A stretch of DNA of 64,000 bases from Phascolarctos cinereus (taxonomy: Eukaryota > Chordata > Mammalia > Diprotodontia > Phascolarctidae): the NCBI RefSeq assembly GCF_002099425.1, contig NW_018344009.1, forward strand, positions 1,422,001 through 1,486,000, read 5' to 3'. Of this stretch, positions 21,115-30,237 are shown in pieces. Numbering within the stretch: position 1 is the first letter of the stretch; every line of letters starts with the position of its first letter. Position numbers and translations under genes: made by a program. The notes beneath the pieces are model-generated. The model ran no database searches. It was not told the DNA's origin and saw nothing but the letters and a program-made list of their open reading frames with translations.

Positions 21115-21359
21115 CCTTCTTTCCCATGGATGCCGATCCTAGTGGGGCTGTTCTGCAATGATGCCCTCTGGATGGACCTCCACAGATTTTTTCCAGGACC
21201 TCTTGGATTGGGCTGTTCTCAAACCACCTTCTGGTCTATCCTGTGATCTGGTACTTGGGATGGCCCCTTAGACGAGGCTGCTTTCTCTAGAGAGGTGTTT
21301 TCAAACCTGTGGGTTCATCTGTCAAGACTTTGAGCCAGGGATCTGCCAGGGACTAGCCC
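21111..21359. other. Unannotated stretch
   Basis: Nothing recognised. Confidence 0.4.
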
Positions 21360-21520
21360 AGCCTCACATCTAAGTAACACTATCCTCACAACTACCCCAT
21401 GAGACAAGTTGAGCAAGTGTTATCAGCCTCAGAGCTTAAGTGACTAACCTCTAATCACATAGCTAGTAAGCAGAAGGGCTGGGACTCAGATCCTCTTATT
21501 TAAATTCGAATTCATTGGGC
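21360..21520 (-). mobile_element. MIR-type SINE, antisense, decayed
   Basis: ctcacaactaccccatgaga, acctctaatcacatagctag and aagggctgggactcagatcc. Confidence 0.7.
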
Positions 21521-21679
21521 TTTCTACACAAAATACCCATTAGTGTGGGAGAGGGGAGGAAAAAGGGAGAGGCAAGGGTGGGAGGCAAGCATTCCTGGAA
21601 GCACCTGGCTGGAGTCAAAAGCAATTCCCCTGATAACTCACCATGATCAGGGGTCCTCAGATATAGGGAAGGCTAGAGT

Positions 21680-21790
21680 GGAGCATGGAGAATAGAGTTG
21701 GAAGACCTGATCATTTAGTAGTTATGAGATCTTAGAAAAGCCATCCCTCAGTATCTTCCTCTGCAAAATGGGCATAAACATACTTGGATG
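21680..21790 (+). mobile_element. MIR-type SINE, decayed
   Basis: Weak sense match: agttggaagacctgatcatt, gttatgagatcttagaaaag, cctctgcaaaatgggcataa. Confidence 0.5.
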
Positions 21791-21959
21791 ACTGACCTCA
21801 CAGGGAGTAGGATGTAGATAAGCAACCAATCACCTTCTTCCCTGAAACCAACATGAATTACATCTTCAGGAGCCAGCCAGACACTCAGACTCGCCATATT
21901 TAGAATTCATGAGATATGCCTGGCATAAATCCTAATGAACCCAGGCCAGTGTATTTTAG

Positions 21960-22135
21960 CAGAGAGAACACAGGACATGGATTCAGGAGGCCAGGGCTTA
22001 CATCCCAGCTCTGTTACCTGCTGATGTGACCACTGACAAATTATTTCATCTCTCTGAGCTTCAGTTTCCTCATCTTCAAGGTAGGGATGATACTAATAAC
22101 TACTTCACAGGGTGCTTCCCAAAAAAGTGAATTGT
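21960..22135 (+). mobile_element. MIR-type SINE
   Basis: tggattcaggaggccagggc, tcccagctctgttacctgct, gagcttcagtttcctcatct, gatactaataactacttcac. Confidence 0.85.
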
Positions 22136-22149
22136 AAACTGTAAATATA

Positions 22150-22232
22150 TACATACACACACACACACACATATATATATATATGTATGTGTGTGTGCAT
22201 GTATACACATATATATGCATGCATATATACAA
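22150..22232 (+). repeat. Mixed (CA)(TA)(GT) microsatellite
   Basis: acacacacacac, then atatatatatat, gtgtgtgt and ATATGCATGC-type units: a compound alternating purine-pyrimidine tract. Confidence 0.9.
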
Positions 22233-22314
22233 ATCTTCTCCTTCCCCCCACTATATCCTAGGTAAAGGCCCTAGTGCCTTAGGCATGCAGAGGGGGCAGC
22301 TTTGCCATATTTGA

Positions 22315-22330
22315 ATTAATCATAACCTTT
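22315..22330 (+). repeat. Target-site duplication, left copy
   Basis: attaatcataaccttt here and attaatcataatcttt at 22476-22491 differ at one base. Confidence 0.9.
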
Positions 22331-22475
22331 TGGGGGGGGGCTAGGCAATGGGGTTAAGTGATTTGCCCAGGGTCACACAACTAGTAAATGTCTAGTGTCT
22401 GAGGCCAGATTTGAACTCAGGTCCTCCTGACTTCAGGGTCAGTGCTCTATCCACTGTGCCACCTAGCTGCCCTGT
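22331..22475 (-). mobile_element. Short tRNA SINE, antisense
   Basis: Reversed copy from a G-rich decayed tail through ttaagtgatttgcccagggt to gtgccacctagctgccc; 16-bp target-site duplication with one mismatch. Confidence 0.95.
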
Positions 22476-22491
22476 ATTAATCATAATCTTT
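22476..22491 (+). repeat. Target-site duplication, right copy
   Basis: attaatcataatcttt; pairs with 22315-22330. Confidence 0.9.
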
Positions 22492-23029
22492 CCTTTTCCC
22501 TGAACCCATCAACTCCCAATCCTGAATGTGCCAGGCCCACCTGGAATTGAGAGATATTAGGAGTCTTTGGAAGGCAAGAAGGTTCCAAGCTAAGAGGCTC
22601 TCCAGTAGGGGCAGGAGGGTTTGGGAGATGACAAAAATCACATAGACAAGAGTGTCTGAAAGTGTCCCACTTCTGGGTCCATAGCAGGTCATCTTGCCCA
22701 ACAGCCCCTGGACAAAATGGGACTTTTTCAGCATGAGTATTATCCATGGTCAGGAATCATAGCCTCATAAGCAAGAATTGGGAACCACCAGCCAGGTTTC
22801 CTGTTGCCCCTTTATTTTTCTACCCAAGTAGACAAAGCCTCTCCCACCTCTTCCTCAAAGAGTGTGACCCCAAACTCCCACCAGCTCCAAAGAGCATTGG
22901 AACAGCCCAGGAGAAGGGGCCACCACACATTGCATGCAACAAGGGGAGGAGAGGGATTGGTGGAGAAGGGGTCAGAGAAGAGAGAAGAGGAGAAAGGCAT
23001 CATGGGAGAGCAGGAGAACTGATCTAGAA
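22492..23029. other. Unannotated stretch
   Basis: No repeat recognised; G/A-rich from 22935. Short frames exist on both strands with no protein I know. Confidence 0.4.
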
Positions 23030-23220
23030 CTGAATGGGGCCTTAGAGATCATCTAATCCACCTTCTTCATTTAAAAATATGGAGGCATTTTACAGATGAA
23101 TCACCAAGTGATTAAATGACTTGTTCAAAGTCCCAAAGGTAGCAGAAAAAGAATGCCAGGATTTGAATCCGGGTCTCATGACTTCAAATTCAGTGCTCTT
23201 TCTACTGCCTCTCCACAAAG
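23030..23220 (-). mobile_element. L3-tailed SINE, antisense
   Basis: ctagaactgaatggggcctt, agagatcatctaatccacct, tttgaatccgggtctcatga and the head near tttctactgcc. Confidence 0.8.
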
Positions 23221-23890
23221 ATCCAAGAGCATGACTACAAGTTGAAGAGAGGAGCCACAAGGCAAAGGGCAATTCAACTTCAGGTGAAGTGCCCTCAGTA
23301 GTTCAGCCCTGGATTCCCTCTGGAGTGGGGAGGAAGGTGGGCCCAGTAGAGGGACAGAACAGCAATATGGTGCTAGAGATGGTAGTTATGCAAGATGGTG
23401 GGCTCAAGGAAGACCAAGAGGAGAGGAAAGGAAGCATCCCATCCTCCCCTATATCAGCACTTGGGTGCAATGGCCTGTTTGCCCTGTGCTAGTTAAGGCT
23501 CCTGGGGAGGGAGAGGGGCAGAGGAGCTGAGCGGAGATAGCAAATGAAGGCATTGTAGAGAGACAAAAGGGAAACAGGTATATGAAGATGAGGAAAGATG
23601 TGTGAGAGAGGCATGGGGAAAAGAAGAGGAAGTAGAAGAAAGAAGAGGAAGATGGGAGGGAGGGGTTGGAAATAGCACAGAAGGTGGATGGATGAGGAAG
23701 AGCAAAGGTGAATGGGAGGGAGAGAGGGAAGAGGCAGTTGAAAGAAAGGACAGTTGAGTGATGGGGAGGCAAGAGAATTCTCTGGCTGAGGGAATTTGAC
23801 AGGGGAACCATGGGGATGGAGCTTCGTTTAAAGGTGGCTCCCCACATCCTGCAGATCTTGTGGGGTAGTTTTGGTACCTTGGGGTGGGGG
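23221..23890. other. Purine-rich unique stretch
   Basis: From about 23400 to 23780 the + strand is strongly G/A-rich (gaagaggaagtagaagaaag). The 132-codon minus frame here is Ser/Pro/Leu-rich low-complexity and not credible as a gene. Confidence 0.5.
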
Positions 23891-24089
23891 GTTCCTAGAG
23901 ATTGGGTAGAGGGTAGCTTGTGAACAACAACTCTTTACAGCCTCAGTTCAGCTCAGCCTCCGCCTGCCACGTTCTTTGTTCCAAAAGGATCTTTGCACCT
24001 CTCCTGCTCCCCCTCCCCAAAACCTTTCCTCCACTCCCCAGCTCCCTCTCCCCTAGTTCCCCTCTCTCCTCTCAGTCTTCAGTGGCAGT

Positions 24090-24290
24090 TGAGAATACGA
24101 GCAAGAAGAATTAATAAACACGGCAGCAGATTGCTCCGAGATGGGGAGGCGAGGAATTGAGACAGTTTCTGGGGCTGCTATTTCCCTCATGTGCAATAAT
24201 CTGCTGGTGATATTTGGAATTAAAACCCCTTTCTTGGTAGCTTTATTAGTATTAGCTCTTAATGCATAATTACCTGGGGAGCCCAGGGGT
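24090..24290. promoter_or_regulatory. Candidate conserved non-coding element with homeodomain and POU-like sites
   Basis: Non-repeat block between pyrimidine-rich flanks. It holds gaattaataaacacggcagc, ctttattagtattagctctt and ATGCATAATTA (24262-24272, an octamer-like/POU plus TAAT core), with ggaattaaaacccc between. Ordered AT-rich factor sites in otherwise GC-rich unique DNA are typical of vertebrate developmental enhancers. Inference only; conservation cannot be tested here. Confidence 0.4.
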
Positions 24291-24486
24291 GGACAGGAGC
24301 CCACTCTTGCTTGTCTGCCCTCCTAGCCACGGCTCCCTAGGCCTCCCCAAGGCAGCCAGCTGCTGCGTTTGGCCAGAGGACAAAAGGGAATAATGAGGGG
24401 GGAATAGAGAAAAGAGAGGGCCCCCAACTCCCAGCATTCCCTCACATCCTATTTGTGGGCATGAGGGATGGAGAGCTTCAGGGGCT

Positions 24487-24676
24487 GTGTGTGGTCATTC
24501 ATTCATTCAACAAGCATTTCATAAGTACTTATTATGTGCCAGGCACTTTGATAAGCATCAGAGATGCAAGGGCAAAAATGAAAATGTCTCTGACCTCAAG
24601 GACCTCGAATTCTATTGGGGAGGGAGAGAAAGGAGGAAACATGTACACAGACAAGGAAATATAAAATCATTTCTAG
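24487..24676 (-). mobile_element. L2 3' end, antisense
   Basis: cattcattcattcaacaagc, acttattatgtgccaggcac, tttgataagcatcagagatg, tctgacctcaaggacctcga. Confidence 0.85.
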
Positions 24677-25085
24677 TCCAGTGGAAAGAAGTCTGGCCTG
24701 CCAGTCCTGGGCTGCCACTGTAGGAAGGCAGATCTCATGCCTTGTGTATGTTTGGCAAGATATTAAATCCCTCACCTCCTCAACGTCTTCAACTGTAAAA
24801 TGAGGTGGTGCAGTGGGCCTGAAATCAGGGAGACCTGGGTTCAAATCTAGCCACAGACACTTACTGGCTGTGTGACCCTGGGTAAATCACTTAACTCTAT
24901 TTGCCTCAGTTTCCTCATCTGTAAAATGAGCAGGAGAAGGAAATAGCAAACCAATCCAGCATCTTTACCAAGAAAACCCCAAATGGGGGTCATGAAGAGT
25001 TGGATACAACTGAAAACACTCAACCACAAAATGAGAGGCGTGTGACCAGATGACCTCAAGGTCCCTTCCAGCCCTCACTCTGTAA
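24677..25085 (+). mobile_element. L3-tailed SINE split by a younger SINE
   Basis: 5' part ccagtggaaagaagtctggc to aactgtaaaatgag; 3' part resumes at 25028 with aaaatgagaggcgtgtgacc, agatgacctcaaggtccctt, ccagccctcac. The halves join smoothly if 24805-25027 is removed. Confidence 0.88.
24805..25027 (+). mobile_element. MAR1-like SINE nested in SINE
   Basis: Head starts at gtggtgcagtgggcctgaaa (5' few bases lost), body and RTE-type tail complete. Target-site duplication aaaatgag at 24797-24804 and 25028-25035. Confidence 0.92.
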
Positions 25086-25389
25086 GACCCCAAGACCTGA
25101 TGACATCTCTGAGAAGAGCCATAACTAGGAATTCCAATGATGGTGTGTGAGAGGTGGTGGAGAGGGGTTCTAATGCATTTCTGTGCTTGGTTGTGGTAGA
25201 CTTGGTTGAAAAAGAAGTGATGGGCATTGAAGAGGTCGGGGAAACAAGTTGGTAGAAGGGGATCAGACATTGGGGTGAGTCAGCTCCTGAGCTTCTGGGA
25301 GAGGAGATCCATAGATGACAGCAGCGGGGATCTGGGGAGGATGGAGTAAACCTCAGAGGTCAAACAGTGGTTGGTGAGGTATTGATGGA
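25086..25389. other. Unannotated stretch
   Basis: Possibly a decayed antisense L2 part (25120-25280), but no diagnostic block is clear. Confidence 0.35.
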
Positions 25390-25490
25390 AGAACAATAAT
25401 GATAATAATAATAATAATAGTTGTAAACATGGTGCTTCCTATGTGCTAGGCACTGTTCTAAGAGTTTTAAATTAATATCTCATTGGAGGC
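25390..25490 (-). mobile_element. MIR-type SINE 3' end with (AAT)n, antisense
   Basis: gataataataataataatag then cttcctatgtgctaggcact and aaattaatatctcattgg. Confidence 0.8.
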
Positions 25491-25829
25491 AAGAAGGAGG
25501 GAGGGCATGTAGGTAGGAGTGGGGAGCCAGCAGCATTCTGCATGCCAGGGCATATGGGAAAAGGAGCAGCCAGGCTTGGAGATAGTGCCAAGAGACTGAA
25601 TGTGTATCTGGAGAAAGTTAGATTTCAGTAAACACCAGAGTCTGGAAGGGAGGTAAAAACAAGAAATCTAGGAGGAAGGTGAGGTAAAACTAGGCAAGGG
25701 TTCCAGAGAGGCAGATGAGAACAAGAACTAAGGAGAGGCTGGAGCTGAATTTCTGGGGTGGGGGGGAGAGGTAGAGGGGTGGCCAGTGCTGAGTTTACTA
25801 GGGAGGGAATATGGCCAAGGGATATCCGC
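25491..25829. other. Unannotated stretch
   Basis: Resembles the antisense interior of L2 in style (agactgaatgtgtatctgga, gaaggtgaggtaaaactagg), but too decayed to call. Confidence 0.35.
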
Positions 25830-26058
25830 CCCCCCTCCCCGCTGTCCCCCAATCTGATCTCCTCCGTGGCATTTGGAAACATGACTGGGCAAATTTAGAC
25901 ATCTCCACTCCAAATGTTCATATGGACTATTTGTGCCTGACCTGCGGTAGAGCCTTCCAAGCTAATACTGGTCTGATCAGCCACAGTCCTGTACACTCTA
26001 CCTTGACCCCAACATAGTGATGCCATCTTGGTCCTTTAAGAACAAAGGACAACAACGA
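25830..26058 (+). mobile_element. RTE-clade LINE 3' end
   Basis: Frame 25811-26017 encodes YLCLTCGRAFQANTGLISHS then PVH: the C2H2 finger CxxCGRxFxxxxGLISHxxxH found at the C-terminus of several non-LTR element proteins. The end gccatcttggtcctttaaga, acaaaggacaacaacg matches the tail of the RTE-tailed SINE at 4733-4905. Only the terminal 230 bases remain. Confidence 0.7.
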
Positions 26059-26490
26059 AATGGAACTGACCTCCAACTTGTGGGTGGCCTGAGCTGAGCA
26101 GAGCAGGCTAGACACAGGAGAGTCAGGAATCAACCAGGAGTTTAATTTCAAAGTGAGGGAAATGGCTTTCAAGCAAGGAAGCATATTAGACACATGGGCC
26201 GGGGCCCTGCCCCTAGTGGAGGGACCTTCTTTAGTGCGGCTGAACTTTGATTTATACAGTTGTGGCTAGACAAAGAATCAAATAGGATAGTGTAGCAACC
26301 AGCAGAGGTGAGGCCCAACAGTGAGGCGAGGTTGTCTAGTGACAAAAAGTCGGTCCATAGCAGGGCTTCATGCTTGGGTCTGTTGGAGCTCAGGGACCAT
26401 CAGTTCTAGAAGGTGAGTGCAAAGGATTGTTGTTATGCCCAGCTCAAGGCACTCTTCCTTGCTGGGCCTTAGCTCTGGAAAACAGGGTGT

Positions 26491-26506
26491 CTCCTAATAG
26501 TATCTT
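26491..26506 (+). repeat. Target-site duplication, left copy
   Basis: ctcctaatagtatctt, repeated exactly at 26619-26634. Confidence 0.97.
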
Positions 26507-26618
26507 TTTTTTTTTGGTGAGGCAATTGGGGTTAAGTGACTTGCCCAGAGTCACACAGCTAGTGAGTGTTATGTGTCTGAGGCAGGATTTGAACTCAGAT
26601 CCTCCTGACTCCAGGGCC
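26507..26618 (-). mobile_element. Short tRNA SINE, antisense, 5' truncated
   Basis: T run, ggtgaggcaattggggttaa, gtgacttgcccagagtcaca, stops at ctgactccagggc, so the first ~35 bases of the head are absent. Perfect 16-bp target-site duplication shows the truncation happened at insertion. Confidence 0.96.
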
Positions 26619-26634
26619 CTCCTAATAGTATCTT
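26619..26634 (+). repeat. Target-site duplication, right copy
   Basis: ctcctaatagtatctt, identical to 26491-26506. Confidence 0.97.
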
Positions 26635-26839
26635 GTCACAACCACCCTTGATGGCATAAATATCAATTGACTGACTGACTGATTTCTACCTCATATGGCT
26701 GGGGTCCCCAGGTCAGGGGGTTCTTGGAGGTCAGAGAGAGCTGACAGTCTGTCTGAGTAAGAAACAATACCAGGAAAAAGACTGACCAGTGACAACACTG
26801 GAGTGAGCTGGAACAGACAACACTGGTCTAGAGGATGGA

Positions 26840-26932
26840 TTTAATGCTCAGGCTATTTCTTCATCTGTAAAAGTGGGGTAAATAATGCCTGTCTAGTCTC
26901 CTTTATGGCAAATGCTGTAAGAATCATGTTGA
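26840..26932 (+). mobile_element. MIR-type SINE 3' fragment
   Basis: tatttcttcatctgtaaaag, gtaaataatgcctgtctagt and aatgctgtaagaatcatg. Confidence 0.65.
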
Positions 26933-26934
26933 CA

Positions 26935-27058
26935 AATAAAGGAGCATTTATAAAGCACCTACTGTGTGCCATACACCATGCTAAGTCCTGGGAATATAAA
27001 TACAAGCAGAAATAAAGACAGCCCTGGCTCTCGAGGAGCTTAAATTCTAGTTTACACT
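26935..27058 (-). mobile_element. L2 3' end, antisense
   Basis: ggagcatttataaagcacct, actgtgtgccatacaccatg, gccctggctctcgaggagct. Confidence 0.85.
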
Positions 27059-27251
27059 TTGGGAAAGAAAAAAAAGCAAAATCTCATAGAACTTCTAAGT
27101 TGTGAGAGAGAGCAGCTGTGGGGGGGATGGAGTGGGGCTGAAATGGCAGTTAAAGAGAAGAGGCATAGAAGGGGTGGGAGGGTATTATGGTGCCCTGGAA
27201 AGTGGAGTGGCATTAGTGCACAAAGGCTTGCTATTATGCTGCTTGCTAACC

Positions 27252-27362
27252 TTGTTTGCCTCAGTTTCCTCATCTGTAAAATGAGCTAAGCAAGGTATCT
27301 TTGTCAAGAAAACCCCAAATGGGGTCACAGGGAATCAGACACAACTGAAACCACCAAACAAC
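27252..27362 (+). mobile_element. MAR1-like SINE, 5' truncated
   Basis: Begins at gtttgcctcagtttcctcat; tail aaaaccccaaatggggtcac and atcagacacaactgaaacca present, with part of the ggagaaggaaatgg block deleted. Confidence 0.9.
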
Positions 27363-27520
27363 CCACTGGGTCTTCCTAGGTAAGTCATCCAACTTCTCTG
27401 AATTTTGGTTTCTTCATCTTTAAAATGGGTATAACAACATTTGTAAGCCCAGCCTCCCAAGGTCACCACGAGGGAAGTGCTCCATCCATTGCAAAGCTCT
27501 GTCTGAGCTATTGTTTACCT
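27363..27520 (+). mobile_element. MIR-type SINE fragment
   Basis: aggtaagtcatccaacttct, tttcttcatctttaaaatgg, gtataacaacatttgtaagc, gcaaagctctgtctgagcta. Confidence 0.7.
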
Positions 27521-27725
27521 CTGGGGGTGCAGTGGGAGTTGCCCTTTCATTGAGTAAGCAAAGGCTATCCCTGGGGAACAGATCGCCAAGCACAGCTTAA
27601 AGACTTTTTAACACCTCCCCTCTAATTTGGGGGAAAGGGCCTCTCAAGGGAAGCCATTATTACCCTAACTAACCCTGGATCTTCCTGATTCATCTCAAGA
27701 AATGCCCCTTCTCCTGTAGACAGCT
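27521..27725. other. Unannotated stretch
   Basis: Nothing recognised. Confidence 0.4.
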
Positions 27726-27955
27726 AGGTGAAGTCAGGAAGACCTAAGGTCAAACCCTGCTCCAAATACTTTACTAGCTGTGGCCCTGGGCAAGTCACTT
27801 AAATTTAGTCTGCCTCAGTTTCTTCATCCTTAAAATGGGGGTAACAATAGCACCTACTTCATGGGGTTGTTGTGAGGATCAAATAAGATAATATTTATAA
27901 AGCATTTTGTAAACCTTAAAGTGTTATAAAAGTGCTGGCTATTCTTATCAGTTGA
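27726..27955 (+). mobile_element. MIR-type SINE, near full length
   Basis: ggtgaagtcaggaagaccta, gggcaagtcacttaaattta, ggggttgttgtgaggatcaa, agcattttgtaaaccttaaa, aagtgctggctattctt. Confidence 0.92.
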
Positions 27956-28029
27956 TGAAAAGTGAAAGGAGGCTGGTTGGGAGGAAGGTCAGTGTCTGTG
28001 GCCATCAAGCTGAAGAAGATTGGAAATTC

Positions 28030-28135
28030 ATCTAGGGCAGGCACTCTGCCTTATTCATCCCTCTGTCCCATAAAGGGACTAGAACAAGAGCTCTGATGTA
28101 GGAGGTGCTCAGGAAATAGTGAATGAACGAATGGT
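28030..28135 (+). mobile_element. L2 3' end
   Basis: tctagggcaggcactctgcc, atgtaggaggtgctcaggaa, atagtgaatgaacgaatg. Confidence 0.75.
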
Positions 28136-28309
28136 CAGTCCAGATTGAGCTGAACGAATTTCACCGACCTGAAGATAATTTTTGACAGAATGATAGGGTC
28201 TTCAGAGTTGGTCTTTGGTGCTCCCTCCCATCTCTCAGCTCCACGTTCCTTTCCTAGAACCTGACCCAACCCCCACCCCATGTACAGGAAAAGATCCAAC
28301 CTAGTATAA

Positions 28310-28470
28310 ATGAAGAGTACACTAGAGGTCTGAGGATCTGGGATCTAGCCCTGAGTCTGTCACTAACATACTGTGTGACCTTGGGCAAGTCATTTTCCCT
28401 TCAGGGGCCTAGGGTTCCCTATCTAGAAGATGAAGGAACTTGAGCCACTTCATCTCACCCAGCTCTGACA
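28310..28470 (+). mobile_element. L3-tailed SINE
   Basis: gagtctgtcactaacatact, gtgtgaccttgggcaagtca and a decayed tail. Confidence 0.8.
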
Positions 28471-28474
28471 GCCC

Positions 28475-28635
28475 AAGATGGAGTAGAAAGGGCCCTGGCA
28501 TTGGCTTGAATCCTTGCTCTCGCATTTCCTAGGATCCTAGGGCTAGCTACATGCAACCAAGTCAGTTAACCTCTGTGGACCTCAGTTTCCAATTGATCTC
28601 TAAGGTCCCTTCAGATTCCACAGCCTAAGATTCTC
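28475..28635 (+). mobile_element. L3-tailed SINE
   Basis: gtagaaagggccctggcatt, ttaacctctgtggacctcag, tgatctctaaggtcccttca, gattccacagcctaagattc. Confidence 0.8.
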
Positions 28636-28705
28636 CCTCAGGTGTTAGATGTGCTCTCTTCATCAGCGGTTTTTGCTTTGTAACAGAGGAGGCTGGTCAA
28701 CCCAA

Positions 28706-28719
28706 AGGAATGAATTTCT
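28706..28719 (+). repeat. Target-site duplication, left copy
   Basis: aggaatgaatttct, repeated exactly at 28861-28874. Confidence 0.97.
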
Positions 28720-28860
28720 TCTTTTCTTTTTTTTTAAGGCAATTGAGGTTAAGCGACTTGCCCAGGGTCACACAGCTAGCAGTGTCTGAAGTCAAATTTG
28801 AACTCAGGTCCTCCTGACTCCAGAGCTGGTGCTCTATCCACTGTGCCATCTAGCTGCCCC
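28720..28860 (-). mobile_element. Short tRNA SINE, antisense, full length
   Basis: T-rich tail, caattgaggttaagcgactt, cccagggtcacacagctagc, head gtgccatctagctgcccc. Perfect 14-bp target-site duplication. Confidence 0.97.
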
Positions 28861-28874
28861 AGGAATGAATTTCT
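28861..28874 (+). repeat. Target-site duplication, right copy
   Basis: aggaatgaatttct, identical to 28706-28719. Confidence 0.97.
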
Positions 28875-29017
28875 AATGGGAGAATTTTAGACACGACAGA
28901 CAGACCATCAAAGAGGATGCTTTTGGGCAGTGGGCTTTCTCCTGTGTCCTTTTAACCAGAGACAGATTCAGAGCATGAGGTCAAACCTGTGTGGAAAGGA
29001 GAGGAGGAGAGGAGGAT

Positions 29018-29192
29018 ACAGCGGTCTTCCTCATGCTCATGCTGAAGCCAGGTTTCTGATGAAAGTCTTCAGGACCATGGGAAAGTGTCCAGACACAGCT
29101 ACAGCCTTTCATTACATATTATATGTGCTGGGCATAAAAATGCATCTGTAATAAAGCCGTGACAGGTGCGGCTCTGGATAGGGATGAAATAA
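29018..29192 (+). repeat. Unidentified 175-bp element, copy 2
   Basis: Partner of 19500-19674, same strand, ungapped. Homology stops at both edges: upstream is gagaggaggagaggaggata and downstream gcagctttgagggatggg, unlike copy 1. Confidence 0.7.
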
Positions 29193-29344
29193 TAGGCAGC
29201 TTTGAGGGATGGGTCTATAACTTTATGCAGTGGGCCATGGGAGGGTGTCCTTTGCCACTGGGAAAAGCAGGGATTTAGCCCTGAGAAGCTAGGGAGGAGG
29301 TGTGCCTCAGTTTGGGGGGGGGGACAGATAGGGCAGGTCTTTGC

Positions 29345-29510
29345 TCCTGTCTCCTCCTCCTCCTTTTCTCTTTCTTCTTCTCTTCCTCCTCCTTCTTCTC
29401 TTCCTCCTGTTCCTCTTCTTCCTCCTCCTCTTCTTTTTTCTTCTCCTCCTTCTCCTCTACCTTTTCTTCCTCCTCTTCCTCCATTTCCTTTGCCTCCTCC
29501 TCCCAGCACA
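29345..29510 (+). repeat. Polypyrimidine tract, (TCC)/(TTC)-rich
   Basis: About 165 bases that are almost all C or T. The complementary purine strand reads as poly-Glu/Lys in one frame, which is not a gene. Confidence 0.95.
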
Positions 29511-29844
29511 GAAGCCCTTTAATTAACTCGGCTCAGCATGCCACCCACCAAGAGGATGGGCCCAGGGCACCGCCCTCAGCCTGGAGTCATAGCGTGGCAT
29601 AACGATTATTTTGTGGGTGTGTGATAACTTGCTTCTTCTCAGAGGAAGGCCTGGAGGCTTTCTCCATATAGCGTGCACAAAGAAGACCTACGTTTATTAC
29701 TAGTTACTCATGTTACCCTAATCCAGAATCTGAGCCTTGAAACTCCTGCCCAGTTGCTAGGTATTGTTCCCCACCTGCTGGGAAGGTTAATCATTCTGGA
29801 TTTGCATGAAACTAGGAGCACTGAGGAAAAGGAGGGGCAGTGGA
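29511..29844. other. Unannotated stretch
   Basis: Nothing recognised. Confidence 0.4.
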
Positions 29845-29965
29845 CTAGGAGATGGGAGCTCTAGGGACAGATCCTGGTTCTGCCACTAACTTGCTGGACT
29901 GTCCTCTCTAAAATGAGGGAATTAAATGAAATGATCTCCTAAAATGCCCTCCCAACTCTAATTTT
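29845..29965 (+). mobile_element. L3-tailed SINE, decayed
   Basis: ctagggacagatcctggttc, tgccactaacttgctggact, ccctcccaactctaatttt. Confidence 0.75.
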
Positions 29966-30237
29966 GTCTGTCTGGTACCTGGCACTTCATTATAACATGA
30001 TCTGCCATCTAGTGGAATTTGGCTGTATAATGGCACGTACCTTCCCCTTTTAACAGGTAGGGAAACTGAGACCTAAAGAAAAGAGAAAGCACCCAATCTG
30101 AAATGATTTGGCGGAGAGGGCTGTATCATGTCTAGCACAAGACAGGGAATCATCCTGGAAGGCCCCCTTTGGCCCAAGGATGGAACTGGATGGTGGCTTT
30201 GTGGCTGTGTCTCATGTATTTCTTGACTTTTGCCAAT

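Larger units (their letters stand above)
26070..26640 (-). mobile_element. Possible solo LTR fossil, antisense
   Basis: Non-SINE sequence with a reversed polyadenylation-like block (aggagtttaatttcaaagtg) and a right edge cttgtcaca that would give a TG start on the minus strand. Ends and flanking duplication are not settled. A SINE sits inside at 26507-26618. Family unknown. Confidence 0.35.

Noticed and set aside
20757-21161. 134-codon frame with a Ser-Leu repeat
   Set aside because: The repeat is the translated (CT)40 microsatellite.
23449-23847. 132-codon minus-strand frame
   Set aside because: Translated purine/pyrimidine-biased DNA, Ser/Pro/Leu-rich, with an overlapping open frame; no domain.
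25811-26017. C2H2 zinc-finger gene fragment
   Set aside because: The finger belongs to the end of an RTE-type element; the following sequence matches an element tail.
29275-29484. Acidic poly-Glu/Lys open frame on the minus strand
   Set aside because: Pure product of the polypyrimidine tract; all three frames are open there.
29099-29509. 136-codon Gly/Arg/Glu-rich minus frame
   Set aside because: Composition artefact of the polypyrimidine tract.
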